Of a stretch of DNA of 50,686 bases, positions 8,259 through 17,900 are shown piece by piece (position 1 is the first letter of the stretch; the number at the start of each line of letters is the position of its first letter). The DNA lies in NCBI GenBank assembly GCA_964611805.1, contig CAZTBG010000008.1, positions 1 through 50,686 of the forward strand. The letters run 5' to 3'. The notes beneath the pieces are model-generated. The model saw nothing but the letters and a program-made list of their open reading frames with translations, made no database searches and was not told the origin of the DNA. Source of the stretch: W589 sp964611805. GTDB taxonomy: Bacteria; Chloroflexota; Dehalococcoidia; Dehalococcoidales; Fen-1064. The position numbers were made by a program, and so were the translations under genes.

Positions 8259-10763
8259 ATGGGCAAGTCTATAAATAACGAGCATATTAAACCTAGAGGC
8301 GACGCGTCAAGGGCGACAGGAGAGTCGCTTAAAGACCTGCCTGTTGCCGAATTAATGAAAAGCCTTGAAGCTTCTGGTGATGGTTTGACCAAAGAAGAGG
8401 TACAACATCGCCTGGAAAAGTACGGCTATAATGAGATTGAAGAAAAGAAGGCAAGCCCAATCCTGAAATTCCTGTCCTACTTCTGGGGCCCGATACCAAT
8501 CTTGATTATCATAGCCGCCATCCTATCTGCCGTACTGAGTCACTGGCCGGATGTCGGTGTTATCCTGGTGCTTTTGGTAATGAACGCCGTTGTTGGTTTT
8601 CGGGAGGAGTATCAGGCAGGCAACACCATTGCAGCTCTCAAAAATAAGCTGGCACTCAAGGCGAGGGTAAAACGACAGGGAGAATGGACGAGCATTCCTG
8701 CCCGTGAGGTGGTGCCCGGTGACATCATACGCCTCCGTATTGGTGAGATTATTCCTGCTGATGCCAAACTGCTCGAAGGAGACCCGGTACAGGTAGACCA
8801 GTCGGCCTTGACCGGTGAGTCTCTACCAGTCGAGCACAAGTCCGGGGATGCCGTGTTCTCAGGCTCTATTATCAAACAGGGCGAGATTGAAGCCGTGGTA
8901 TATGCCACCGGAAAAGGCACCTATTATGGCAAGACGGCAGAATTGGTGGAATCGGCGGTTACCCGGAGCCATCTGCAACGGGCCATAGTCAAGATTGCCG
9001 ATTATTTACTCGTTATTGCTGGCGCTTTGGCTGTCGTGATTATAGGTACAGCCATCGCGCGACACGACCCGATACTTGAGGTACTGCAATTCGTGCTGGT
9101 ACTGACCATAGCGGCTGTACCGGTAGCGATGCCTGCAGTTTTATCCGTGACCATGGCACTCGGAGCCAAGGTGCTGGCGACCAAGCAGGCGATTGTCACC
9201 AAACTGACAGCGGTTGAGGAGGTTGCTGGTATTGATGTCCTGTGTTCAGATAAGACCGGCACGCTGACCCAGAGCAAACTAACTCCAGGAGACCCGTTCA
9301 CCTTAAGCAATATTAGACCTGAAGAGGTGATTCTAGCCGGTGCGCTGGCTTCCCGCGAGGAGGACCAGGACCCGATAGACCTTGCGGTATTGAGCGGCAT
9401 TAAAGATACCAAGTCACTAAAATCATATCAAATCACTCATTTCCAACCCTTTGACCCCGTCCACAAACGTACCGAGGCTGAGGTGAAGGGACCTGACGGG
9501 AAAAGTTTCAAGGTTACCAAAGGCGCCCCTCAGGTTATTCTGGCACTTGACCCCGACTCAGATAAGATAAAAGAAGAGGCAGACAAGGCGGTTAACGAGT
9601 TTGCCTCGCGCGGCTTCCGCTCTCTGGGGGTAGCGCGCACCGATGGAAAGGATAGATGGCAGTTCATCGGCATAATCCCTCTCTTCGACCCGCTGCGGGA
9701 AGATTCCAAAGAAACGATTGACACAACCCGCAAGATGGGCCTGAAGGTCAAGATGGTTACCGGTGACCAGGTTGCCATCGCCAAGGAAATCGGCCGGCAG
9801 CTAGAGCTCGGCACAAATATCATAGACGCCAGCATTTTTGACGAAACTAAACAGCACCAGGCAGGTCAACTAGCTGACGCTATTGAACAGGCAGATGGCT
9901 TTGCCCAGGTATTTCCAGAACACAAATACCACATTGTTGAAGTACTTCAACAACGGGGACACATTGTGGGTATGACCGGTGATGGCGTAAACGATGCCCC
10001 CGCTCTAAAGAAGGCTGATGCAGGTATTGCTGTTTTTGGTGCTACCGATGCTGCGAGGGCAGCTGCCAGCATTGTGCTAATGTTACCGGGACTCTCGGTG
10101 ATTATCGACGCCATCAAGGAAAGCCGAAAAATATTCCAGCGCATGCTCAACTATTCCATCTATCGTATTGCTGAGACGGTTGCGCTGCTGGGATTCCTGA
10201 CCCTCGCAATACTTCTCTTTAAGGTGTATCCCGTAACAGCCATAATGGTGGTGCTGCTGGCAATACTTAATGATGGTGCCATCTTGTCCATTGCCTATGA
10301 CAACGTCCGGGCTTCGGACCAGCCTGAGGTCTGGAATATGCGGATGGTTCTTGGACTGGCTACTATACTGGGCGCTTTCGCCATGATACGGTCGTTTGGC
10401 ATCTTCTACCTGGGCGATAGTGTTTTTCATCTTGATACCGACATAGTTCGGACAATGGTATACCTAAACCTCTCTGTAGGCGGTCACCTGACTGTATTCG
10501 CCGCCCGTACCAGGGGACCTTTCTGGTCAATCAAGCCGGCGCCGATATTGCTGATGGCCGTCCTAGGCACTCAATTAGTTGCCACTATAATCGCTGTTTA
10601 CGGAATGTTAATGACGCCGTTAGGCTGGAAATATGCTGGCATTGTCTGGGGTTACTGCTTGGTAATGTTCCTGATACAAGACCAGGTGAAGCTTGTGGCA
10701 CGTAAGGTCATATGTGAGGAACAATGTGGTTATTTTGGGAGGCATGTAAGAAGCGAAACCTAG
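8259..10763 (+). CDS. P-type ATPase, P3A plasma-membrane H+-ATPase family
   Basis: This 834-residue P-type ATPase most resembles the fungal, plant and archaeal proton pump group. Visible motifs in order are a cation-ATPase N-domain (residues 25-90), TGES near residue 186 (actuator), DKTGTLT with phospho-Asp331, KGAPQ (nucleotide site), MVTGDQ, and TGDGVNDAPALKKADAGIAV near residue 573. About ten membrane helices are expected. There is no CPC or heavy-metal domain, which argues against copper or zinc export. It would pump protons out at the cost of ATP and keep the membrane potential when respiration fails. The C-terminus is short, without the long autoinhibitory tail of plant enzymes. The ATG follows gggag by eight bases. 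Confidence 0.88.
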   Translation: MGKSINNEHIKPRGDASRATGESLKDLPVAELMKSLEASGDGLTKEEVQHRLEKYGYNEIEEKKASPILKFLSYFWGPIPILIIIAAILSAVLSHWPDVGVILVLLVMNAVVGFREEYQAGNTIAALKNKLALKARVKRQGEWTSIPAREVVPGDIIRLRIGEIIPADAKLLEGDPVQVDQSALTGESLPVEHKSGDAVFSGSIIKQGEIEAVVYATGKGTYYGKTAELVESAVTRSHLQRAIVKIADYLLVIAGALAVVIIGTAIARHDPILEVLQFVLVLTIAAVPVAMPAVLSVTMALGAKVLATKQAIVTKLTAVEEVAGIDVLCSDKTGTLTQSKLTPGDPFTLSNIRPEEVILAGALASREEDQDPIDLAVLSGIKDTKSLKSYQITHFQPFDPVHKRTEAEVKGPDGKSFKVTKGAPQVILALDPDSDKIKEEADKAVNEFASRGFRSLGVARTDGKDRWQFIGIIPLFDPLREDSKETIDTTRKMGLKVKMVTGDQVAIAKEIGRQLELGTNIIDASIFDETKQHQAGQLADAIEQADGFAQVFPEHKYHIVEVLQQRGHIVGMTGDGVNDAPALKKADAGIAVFGATDAARAAASIVLMLPGLSVIIDAIKESRKIFQRMLNYSIYRIAETVALLGFLTLAILLFKVYPVTAIMVVLLAILNDGAILSIAYDNVRASDQPEVWNMRMVLGLATILGAFAMIRSFGIFYLGDSVFHLDTDIVRTMVYLNLSVGGHLTVFAARTRGPFWSIKPAPILLMAVLGTQLVATIIAVYGMLMTPLGWKYAGIVWGYCLVMFLIQDQVKLVARKVICEEQCGYFGRHVRSET

Positions 10764-10784
10764 TGTTAATGGAAAGTGGAAGTA

Positions 10785-10898
10785 GTGAAATCGATAGAAG
10801 ACCGCTATACAAAAATATTCGGGGCTACCAGTGAGATGCTGCTTAAGGAGAAACGCGAAGTCTTGGTGGGTCAGATAAAGGGGGCAGGGTTAATGTAA
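10785..10898 (+). CDS. Possible 37-residue ORF, perhaps a gene remnant
   Basis: GTG 10785 opens a 37-codon frame of good amino-acid composition (begins KSIEDRYTKIFG). It ends at TAA 10896. The same frame continues with LIDYDRHLKIFGFEF to TGA, so the whole looks like a roughly 55-codon gene with one in-frame stop. A weak ggaagt motif lies right before the GTG. I do not recognise the family. It sits in an eroded stretch that also holds the broken GAPDH gene, so it may be decaying. Confidence 0.3.
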   Translation: MKSIEDRYTKIFGATSEMLLKEKREVLVGQIKGAGLM

Positions 10899-10978
10899 CT
10901 GATAGACTATGACAGGCATCTCAAGATATTCGGATTCGAGTTTTGAAAATCTTTGCAGAGTTAATCGAGGTGATTTGT

Positions 10979-11287
10979 ATGAAATCTTATCTATTATTTA
11001 CCGATACCGGGCCAATTGTGATTTTGACATCCTATGATTCAATAAGAGACCCAGAACTGGTCAGTAGACTGGAAACCAAGAGCGTCAAGAAATTTGCGGC
11101 ATACGAATTGCCTCTATCCCTGGTGAAAGAGCGGTATGAAACGCACTTTGACATGGTGAGAAATAATCCAGAGGAGACGGACGAACTGAGAATACTCGAA
11201 TATGACGGCGAACGAGCTTTCAAAATGTTTAGCTTTGATGAACTGGGGCCTCCAATATATCATGAACCAAAAAATAGAGTGGCGTAA
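10979..11287 (+). CDS. Conserved hypothetical small cytosolic protein
   Basis: ATG 10979 follows a gaggtga motif; an upstream in-frame TTG (10943) has no such motif. The 102-residue product is acidic, has no signal peptide or membrane segment, and begins MKSYLLFTDTGPIVILTSYD. The beta-rich start and helical middle (SVKKFAAYELPLSLVKERY) suggest a compact single domain. I recall similar uncharacterised proteins in anaerobes but can give no function. It lies 44 bases before the GAPDH remnant. Confidence 0.7.
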   Translation: MKSYLLFTDTGPIVILTSYDSIRDPELVSRLETKSVKKFAAYELPLSLVKERYETHFDMVRNNPEETDELRILEYDGERAFKMFSFDELGPPIYHEPKNRVA

Positions 11288-11330
11288 GCAACAAGGCTGA
11301 GGCCCAATTTATCAGCAGAGGAGGTCAGTT

Positions 11331-11617
11331 ATGAAGAGGGTGGCAATCAATGGGCTGGGACGTATCGGGCGCATGGTACTGCGCCACTATATGGAGGCTC
11401 GGCCCAAAGATATCGAAATTGTGGCCGCTAACGACCTTGTTTCTGCTGATGACCTCGCCTATTTAATCAAGTATGACTCGGTGCATGGGCGGGCATCATT
11501 CATGCTCTTTCCACAGTGGTTGTGCAGAGAAGCATGGTAAAAGTACAGGTGTGGTATGACAACGAGTATGGCTACTCAAGGAGGTTACTTGATACTATTG
11601 AACGCTTACCGGTTTAA
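11331..11617 (+). pseudogene. gap: Glyceraldehyde-3-phosphate dehydrogenase with internal deletion
   Basis: A strong gaggaggt site and ATG begin a perfect GAPDH N-terminus: INGLGRIGRMVLRHY (NAD-binding G-x-G-x-x-G), then AANDLVSADDLAYLIKYDSVHG. Near base 11490 this family sequence ends, and the frame runs into junk and stops at 11540. In another frame, from about 11498, the GAPDH C-terminus appears: HALSTVVV, then VQVWYDNEYGYSRRLLDTIERLPV and TAA 11615-11617. About 250 residues, including the catalytic Cys and His, are missing and the frame has shifted. No active enzyme can be made. It is either a true deletion or an assembly collapse; its position before ldh, glgP, pfkA and pyk shows that the block once had a full GAPDH step. 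Confidence 0.88.
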
Positions 11618-11684
11618 GCAGGTACAGCCAGACCAGTGTTTCATTTTGTTGTCATTATGAGCAGCGGGTAGAAAGGAGGCGCTT

Positions 11685-12713
11685 ATGAGAGTCTTGGTCT
11701 ATAGCACACGGCCATACGATGAAGAGTCACTCAATTCAGCCAATCAGGGCAAGCATGAGCTACACTTCACTGATACACGTCTAAATGAGCGTACGGCAAA
11801 CCTGGCCAAAAGCTATCCGGCAGCCTGTTGCTTTGTTGACGATGCAATCACTGCTAATGTGGTGAAGCAGCTCAATAAAGGAGGTACGAGACTGATTGCA
11901 TTACGGTCAACAGGATTCAATAACGTAGACCTTTTGGCTGCAGACAAAGCTGGGATGACTATCATGCGAGTGAGCCATTATTCTCCCTACGCCGTGGCTG
12001 AGTTCGCAGCATGTATGATACTGGCGCTCAATCGTAAGATACATCGTGCCTATGAGCGGGTTCGTGAGGGCAACTTTTTGCTGGATGGTCTGCTCGGCTT
12101 CGATTTGCATGGTAAGAAAGTGGGTATTGTCGGTACCGGCAAGATAGGGAGTGTGTTTGCTGAAATTCTGCACGGTTTCGGCTGTAAACTTCTCGGCTAT
12201 GATGTCGTGGAGAACCAGGATTGCTTATCTATTGGTATGCGATACGTCACTTTAGAAGAACTTTTAGGCGAGTCTGATATCGTGAGCCTGCACGCACCGC
12301 TGACTCCGCAAACGCACCATATCATAAACGCCAAAACCTTATCACTTATGAAGCCAGGAGCCATGCTTATTAATACCAGCCGCGGTGCACTGGTGGACAG
12401 CCGGGCTCTAATAACCGCTCTCAAAAAAAGACATTTAGGTGCCGCTGGCCTGGATGTCTATGAGGAAGAATCCCACATTTACTTTCAGGACTTGTCCAAC
12501 GAGGTTATCGCCGACGACGTCATTACCCGGCTTACCACCTTTCCCAACGTGATAATAACCGGCCATCAAGCCTTTTTCACGGCAGAAGCCCTTACCGTCA
12601 TTGCCGAGACTACGATTAAGAATATTAGCGATTTCGAGGGCGGTCGCAGCAATGAGAATATCCTGAAGCCACAGGAAGTGTTTAGAGGGGCTGGCAAGGA
12701 AAAGCCACATTAA
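11685..12713 (+). CDS. ldhA: D-2-hydroxyacid dehydrogenase, probably D-lactate dehydrogenase
   Basis: This NAD-dependent enzyme likely reduces pyruvate to D-lactate, regenerating NAD+ in fermentation. The NAD-binding loop GIVGTGKIG spans residues 147-155. The catalytic residues are Arg233 (NTSRGAL), Glu262 (DVYEEE) and His294 (TGHQAFFT). These are each two lower than the E. coli LdhA residues as I recall them, which supports the D-lactate group over phosphoglycerate or formate dehydrogenases. The 342 residues are slightly longer than E. coli LdhA because of the C-terminal tail. A strong aaaggagg motif precedes the ATG. It is followed 12 bases later by glucan phosphorylase, probably in the same transcript. 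Confidence 0.9.
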   Translation: MRVLVYSTRPYDEESLNSANQGKHELHFTDTRLNERTANLAKSYPAACCFVDDAITANVVKQLNKGGTRLIALRSTGFNNVDLLAADKAGMTIMRVSHYSPYAVAEFAACMILALNRKIHRAYERVREGNFLLDGLLGFDLHGKKVGIVGTGKIGSVFAEILHGFGCKLLGYDVVENQDCLSIGMRYVTLEELLGESDIVSLHAPLTPQTHHIINAKTLSLMKPGAMLINTSRGALVDSRALITALKKRHLGAAGLDVYEEESHIYFQDLSNEVIADDVITRLTTFPNVIITGHQAFFTAEALTVIAETTIKNISDFEGGRSNENILKPQEVFRGAGKEKPH

Positions 12714-12725
12714 ATAGGGATTGAT

Positions 12726-15251
12726 ATGCCAATACCATCTCAATATTTTCTACCATCGATGCCTGAGGAACTGGAAGGCCTGGATGAACTTGCGCTGGAC
12801 CTGCGCTGGTCATGGAATCATGCTGCCGACCTCCTCTGGGAACGGATTGACCCCGAGTTGTGGGTAAGAACAGGCAATCCCTGGCTCATTTTGCAGAGTA
12901 TCTCTGCTACCCGCCTGAATGCCCTTAGTACTGACCCTGCCTTTCGAGAAATGCTCAGCGACTATAGGGGGTTATATCAGGAGGCACTGAGAAAGCCTGG
13001 CTGGTTTCAACAGGCCCATCCTGATTTGTCAATAACCATAGCCTATTTCAGCATGGAGTTCGGTCTGAGTGAGGCTCTACCCCTCTACTCAGGTGGACTC
13101 GGCATACTGGCTGGTGACTACATGAAGACGACGAGCGACCTTGGCGTCCCGGCCATCGGGATAGGGCTGCTCTACCAACAGGGATATTTTCGGCAGGTGC
13201 TGGATATTGCGGGCTACCAGACGGAATTCTACCCCTACAATGACCCCAGTCAGCTTCCTGTCATGCCAGTCCGTGATAAAGATGGTGAATGGCTGGCAGT
13301 AGAAGTAGATTTCCCAGGGCGGTCGGTGATATTGCGTGCCTGGGAAGCCAATGTCGGGCGGGGGAAACTCTATCTCTTGGATAGTAATGACCCCAGTAAC
13401 AGCCCGGCGGATAGGGGTGTTACCAGTGAGCTTTATGGTGGTGGCCCAGACCTGCGGCTGCAGCAGGAAATAGTCTTAGGCATAGGGGGCTGGCGTCTCC
13501 TGCAAGCTCTGGATATCGACGCAGATATCTGCCATCTGAACGAAGGCCATGCAGCGTTAGTCGTGCTTGAGCGTGCGCGTGCCTTTATGGCAAAAAGTGA
13601 CTGTGCTTTCGATGTGGCGCTGGCGGCCACACGAGTTGGAAATGTTTTTACTACCCACACACCTGTCGAGGCCGGGTTTGACAGCTTCCCACCTGATATG
13701 GTGCAGCACTACCTGGGTTCTTACGCCGATGAAATTGGTATTGGCCTTGAGAGGCTTCTTGCTCTTGGCCGCCAGGAACCGGCTAACATGCAGGAGCCGT
13801 TCAACATGGCCTATCTTGCCATGAAAGGGTCGGGGAGTGTAAATGGTGTTAGCCGTATTCACGCTGAAGTGAGCCGCCGAATTTTCCAGACTCTTTTCCC
13901 GCGTATTCCACAATGGGAAGTTCCGGTTTCATATGTTACGAATGGTGTGCATATGCCATCCTGGGACTCATCCGCCGCAGATGAAATCTGGAGCAATGCT
14001 TGCGGTAAGGAACGCTGGCTCGGTGATTTAAAGACCGTTGAAGAGGACCTGAGAAAAGTGCCTGATGAAGCACTCTGGAACCTTCGAAACCAGGGACGTC
14101 AGCAGTTAATAGGGCATACGCGGCATCGGCTGGTCTGGCAACTGGCAACAGCCGGTGCGTCTCAAGAAGAGATAGGCCAGGCGAGACAACTGCTCGACCC
14201 CGGTGTCCTCACTATCGGTTTCGCCCGCCGCTTCACTGGTTACAAGCGACCCAACCTGCTACTTTACGATGTGGAGCGGTTGGTCCGACTTTTGTGTCAT
14301 CCGCAGCGTCCCGTGCAACTGATTATCGCCGGCAAAGCCCACCCCCGGGATGAGGAAGGCAAAGCCATGATTCAGGCCTGGTCGGATTTTATTCACCGCG
14401 CTGAGGTACGTCCTCACGTGGCTTTTCTTGCTGATTATGATATGTCTTTGGCCGGGCAAATGGTTCAGGGAGTGGATCTGTGGATTAATACACCACGTCG
14501 TCCGTGGGAAGCCTGCGGCACCAGCGGGATGAAGGTGCTGGTTAACAGCGGTCTAAACCTCTCAGAATTGGATGGCTGGTGGGCAGAGGCCTACCAGCCC
14601 AATGTTGGCTGGGCTATTGGCGATAGCCGGGAACACGCTGATGACCCGGGCCTGGACGCCAGGGAGGCGGAGCAGATTTACCATCTATTGGAAGAGGAGG
14701 TCATTCCCTCCTTCTATGAGCGGAACGCCCGTGGCATTCCGGAGGCCTGGATAGCGCGGGTGCGGGCCAGTATGGCAGAGTTAACTCCTCATTTCAGCAG
14801 CAACCGGATGGTCCGAGAATACGTCGAACGGCTGTACCTGCCGGCCAGCCAGCGGTACCACTCCCGGATTGCTGACGGCGCTTACTTGGCCTCGCGGCTC
14901 TGTCGCTGGCGCGACGCTCTGGAGAGAGACTGGACTAGGCTCCGCTTCGGTGAGCTGAATGTACAGGAGGTGAATGGCGAGTACACCTTTACGGTCCAAG
15001 TTTATATGGGCCAGAGTGACCCGGACAGCGTGAGGGTGGAACTATATGCCGAGCCAAATAGCTCTGATGAACCAGAGGTCCACAAAATGGAACGGCGTGA
15101 AGCGCCAGGAGGTACTTTGGGCAGTTATCTCTACTCCGCTCGCCTGCCAGTCCGTCGTCCGGCGGGTGACTACACGCCTAGAGTTGTCCCGTACTTTGAC
15201 GGTGCTCTGGTGCCACTGGAGGCTGGACAAATACTGTGGTATGAACCATAG
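12726..15251 (+). CDS. glgP: Alpha-glucan (glycogen) phosphorylase, DUF3417 type
   Basis: This GT35 enzyme releases glucose-1-phosphate from glycogen or maltodextrin with phosphate. The first 120 residues are the DUF3417 domain (LDLRWSWNHAADLLWERIDPELW) found in the short bacterial and archaeal phosphorylase class. The catalytic body includes AYFSMEFGLSEALPLYSGGLG, then TTHTPVEAGFD, GFARRFTGYKR and GTSGMKVLVNSGLNLSELDGW. Lys603 in GTSGMK is the expected pyridoxal-phosphate lysine. The last 150 residues form an extra beta-rich C-terminal domain. No glycogen synthase is in the window. Close linkage to pfkA and pyk suggests that storage glucan feeds glycolysis. Confidence 0.95.
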   Translation: MPIPSQYFLPSMPEELEGLDELALDLRWSWNHAADLLWERIDPELWVRTGNPWLILQSISATRLNALSTDPAFREMLSDYRGLYQEALRKPGWFQQAHPDLSITIAYFSMEFGLSEALPLYSGGLGILAGDYMKTTSDLGVPAIGIGLLYQQGYFRQVLDIAGYQTEFYPYNDPSQLPVMPVRDKDGEWLAVEVDFPGRSVILRAWEANVGRGKLYLLDSNDPSNSPADRGVTSELYGGGPDLRLQQEIVLGIGGWRLLQALDIDADICHLNEGHAALVVLERARAFMAKSDCAFDVALAATRVGNVFTTHTPVEAGFDSFPPDMVQHYLGSYADEIGIGLERLLALGRQEPANMQEPFNMAYLAMKGSGSVNGVSRIHAEVSRRIFQTLFPRIPQWEVPVSYVTNGVHMPSWDSSAADEIWSNACGKERWLGDLKTVEEDLRKVPDEALWNLRNQGRQQLIGHTRHRLVWQLATAGASQEEIGQARQLLDPGVLTIGFARRFTGYKRPNLLLYDVERLVRLLCHPQRPVQLIIAGKAHPRDEEGKAMIQAWSDFIHRAEVRPHVAFLADYDMSLAGQMVQGVDLWINTPRRPWEACGTSGMKVLVNSGLNLSELDGWWAEAYQPNVGWAIGDSREHADDPGLDAREAEQIYHLLEEEVIPSFYERNARGIPEAWIARVRASMAELTPHFSSNRMVREYVERLYLPASQRYHSRIADGAYLASRLCRWRDALERDWTRLRFGELNVQEVNGEYTFTVQVYMGQSDPDSVRVELYAEPNSSDEPEVHKMERREAPGGTLGSYLYSARLPVRRPAGDYTPRVVPYFDGALVPLEAGQILWYEP

Positions 15252-15302
15252 CCAGCCGAAGTGGGTGCAGATGGAACGATATTCGCGATGGGAGAGACTT
15301 AG

Positions 15303-16271
15303 GTGAAAAGGATTGGCATATTGACCAGCGGAGGAGATGCCCCAGGCATGAATGCCTGCATTCGGGCAGTCGTACGGACTGCCGTGGCTGCCGATGTGGA
15401 AGTTTTAGGCATAAGACGCGGTTATAATGGACTCATTCATAATGATATGTCGGCGCTGGATAGGAAATGCGTAGCTAATATCATGCACAAGGGTGGGACT
15501 ATAATTGAAACATCACGTTGCCCTGAATTCAAGACCGTTGAGGGCAGAGCAAAGGCAATAAGAGTGCTGGAGGAAGCAGGAGTTACCGGCCTAATCTTAC
15601 TTGGTGGCGATGGTACTTTCCGCGGGGGTACCCTGTTAGCAGACGAGTGCAACGTTGGCATTGTCGGCGTGCCGACAACCATAGATAATGACGTATATGG
15701 CACTGATTACACCATAGGTTTTGACACTGCCATAAACACGGCGCTTGATGCCATTGACCGTATCCGTGATACCGCACTATCCCTTGAACGGCTCTTCTTT
15801 GTAGAGGTGATGGGGCACCATACGGGATTTATCGCTCTGGAAAGCGGTATCGCCGGAGGTGCTGAGGAGCTAATCATCCCTGAGGCGCCGCTCAGCAGCG
15901 AAGAGTTATGCACAAAATTGAAGGTGGCTTTTAACCGAGGGAAGAAAAGCGCTATCGTTGTAGTTGCCGAGGCCGAACAACCTGGCTACAGCTTCAAGAT
16001 AGCTCAAGAGGTAAAAAAGAATATAGACATTGATTCAAGAGTATGTATTCTGGGGCATATCCAGCGCGGGGGTCCACCCACTGCCCGTGACCGTGTGCTG
16101 GCAAGTATTTTGGGCTCTACTGCTGTAAAGGCACTATTGGATGGCGAGAGCGGTTGCATGGTTGGCGAGGTGAGAAACGAGATAACCTACACACCGTTGC
16201 ACTATACCTGGGAAAAGAGCAAAGGCCTTAGCCCGCATCTTGAGGAATTAGCTGGGCTCCTTTCTGCCTGA
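15303..16271 (+). CDS. pfkA: 6-phosphofructokinase
   Basis: This enzyme phosphorylates fructose-6-phosphate. GTG is the start; no other start fits the conserved N-terminus IGILTSGGDAPGMN. GGDGT (101-105) keeps Gly104, the hallmark of ATP-dependent enzymes; PPi enzymes have Asp there. The catalytic base Asp128 lies in TTIDND. The residue two before that Ile, Thr125, is Gly in E. coli PfkA and usually Lys in PPi enzymes, so phospho-donor preference cannot be read with certainty. The 322 residues are a normal short form. It lies 51 bases after glgP and 43 before pyk, in one operon. Confidence 0.94.
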   Translation: MKRIGILTSGGDAPGMNACIRAVVRTAVAADVEVLGIRRGYNGLIHNDMSALDRKCVANIMHKGGTIIETSRCPEFKTVEGRAKAIRVLEEAGVTGLILLGGDGTFRGGTLLADECNVGIVGVPTTIDNDVYGTDYTIGFDTAINTALDAIDRIRDTALSLERLFFVEVMGHHTGFIALESGIAGGAEELIIPEAPLSSEELCTKLKVAFNRGKKSAIVVVAEAEQPGYSFKIAQEVKKNIDIDSRVCILGHIQRGGPPTARDRVLASILGSTAVKALLDGESGCMVGEVRNEITYTPLHYTWEKSKGLSPHLEELAGLLSA

Positions 16272-16314
16272 AACAGTGGGGGAATTAGCATCAATTTGTT
16301 GAGCGAGGTAACTA

Positions 16315-17900
16315 ATGTCAAGACTATACAAAAGACGTACCAAGATAGTATGCACCATTGGTCCGGCGACCGGCTCGACAGCTATGCTCGAGAGGTTAAT
16401 CAGGGCCGGTATGAATGTTGCCCGGCTTAATCTGGCGCACGGCACTCCGTCCGAACATGCCCGATATGTTCAGAATATAAGAAATATAAGCCAGCGTCTG
16501 CACACAAATGTTGCCGTTCTTGTGGACCTACCCGGTCCTAAATATCGTACCGGGAAGCTGAAAGGCGGGCAAGCCATTTTGAAAAGGGGTGCCCAACTGG
16601 TCTTTACCACACAGCAGATAGAGGGCGACGCGACCAGGGTATCGGTGAACCTGCCCAATCTCCCGAGGGATGTAAAGCCGGGGGATGTCATTCTCCTCGC
16701 TGATGGTGAGATGCAGGCTAAGGTGCTGCAAATAGACGGCGGCGAGGTAACATGCCGTGTTACCGTTGGCGGAGTTCTAACCGAAGAGCGAGGCCTCGTT
16801 GTACCGGGTATGCAAATTTCCGGTCCGTTTATCAGTGACGCTTTGCAGGAAGACCTTANNNNNNNNNNNNNNNNNNNNNNNNNNNNNNNNNNNNNNNNNN
16901 NNNNNNNNNNNNNNNNNNNNNNNNNNNNNNNNNNNNNNNNNNNNNNNNNNNNNNNNNNCCGGGTATGCAAATTTCCGGTCCGTTTATCAGTGACGCTTTG
17001 CAGGAAGACCTTAATTTCGCTCTTAGCCAGGAACCTGATTACCTGGCTCTTTCCTTCGTGAACGAAGCTCAAGATATCGCCGGTGTCAGAGGCCTTATGA
17101 GAGAGAAAGGTGCGGAAGTACCTATTATCGCTAAGATTGAACGGGGTAAGGCGGTGAGCAATTTCGATAGCATTCTGGCTGCCGCTGACGGCATCATGGT
17201 AGCCAGGGGAGACCTCGGGGTGGAGATACCACTGGAAAAGGTGCCTCTGGTGCAGAAAGAGATAATTAAGAAGTGTAATCGGGCAGGAAAACCGGTGATT
17301 ACGGCTACCGAGATGCTGGAGTCGATGGTGAAAGCGATGCGACCCAGCCGGGCTGAGGCGACAGATGTTGCCAACGCTATATTTGACGGCACGGATGCTA
17401 CCATGCTCTCGGAAGAGACTTCGATTGGAGAGCATCCGCTGCAGGCCGTGAAAGTAATGGACAGGATTGCCCGCGAGACCGAAAAAAAACTGCCTTACGA
17501 ACTGGCGCTCTCCGAGAAAAGGACCTGGTCTGAAGAGGGAACCGAGGAGCTGATAAGCTACAGTGCCTGTGTTACTGCCCATAGTCTGGGTGCGCGTGCT
17601 ATCATCGCTTTTACCGAATCCGGCAGTACCGCCGGACGGGTATCCAAGTACCGGCCTCGCACAGCCATTCTGGCAATGACTCCCGCTGAGGTCATTTGCC
17701 GGAGGCTGGTACTGTACTGGGGCGTTCAGTCTGTTCAGGTGGCAACACCGTCTTCTATATCTGGGCTGTTTAGTGAGGCGTCGACATTATCGAGACAACT
17801 GGGTCTGACTAAAACCGGAGACCTGGTGGTTATCACCGGCGGCATCCCGGTTGGAAAGGCTGGTACCACCAATATGCTCAAGGTGGAGACTATCGAATAA
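16315..17900 (+). CDS. pyk: Pyruvate kinase, split by an assembly gap artefact
   Basis: This enzyme transfers phosphate from phosphoenolpyruvate to ADP. The first segment (16315-16858) starts RTKIVCTIGPATGS and carries NLAHG and VLVDLPGPKYRTG. After the 100 N and the repeated 55 bases, the second segment (17014-17900) has FVNEAQD, AKIERGKAV, ADGIMVARGDLGVEIP, TATEMLESM (the PK signature region) and the C-terminal allosteric domain. Removing the N run and one repeat copy gives exactly 477 in-frame codons, i.e. 476 residues, a normal length. As written, the gap is out of frame by two bases, which would make automated callers report two fragments. The gene is probably intact. Confidence 0.95.
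16804..17013. other. Scaffold gap (100 N) flanked by identical 55-bp ends
   Basis: Bases 16804-16858 are repeated without a mismatch at 16959-17013, on both sides of exactly 100 N (16859-16958). Both lie inside pyruvate kinase. The repeat is an overlap of two contig ends, such as a 55-mer de Bruijn graph leaves, rather than a biological duplication. Confidence 0.95.

Noticed and set aside
16799..16993. Short frames running through the N gap in pyruvate kinase
   Set aside because: They exist only because N codons are not read as stops; the repeat analysis shows one pyk gene.
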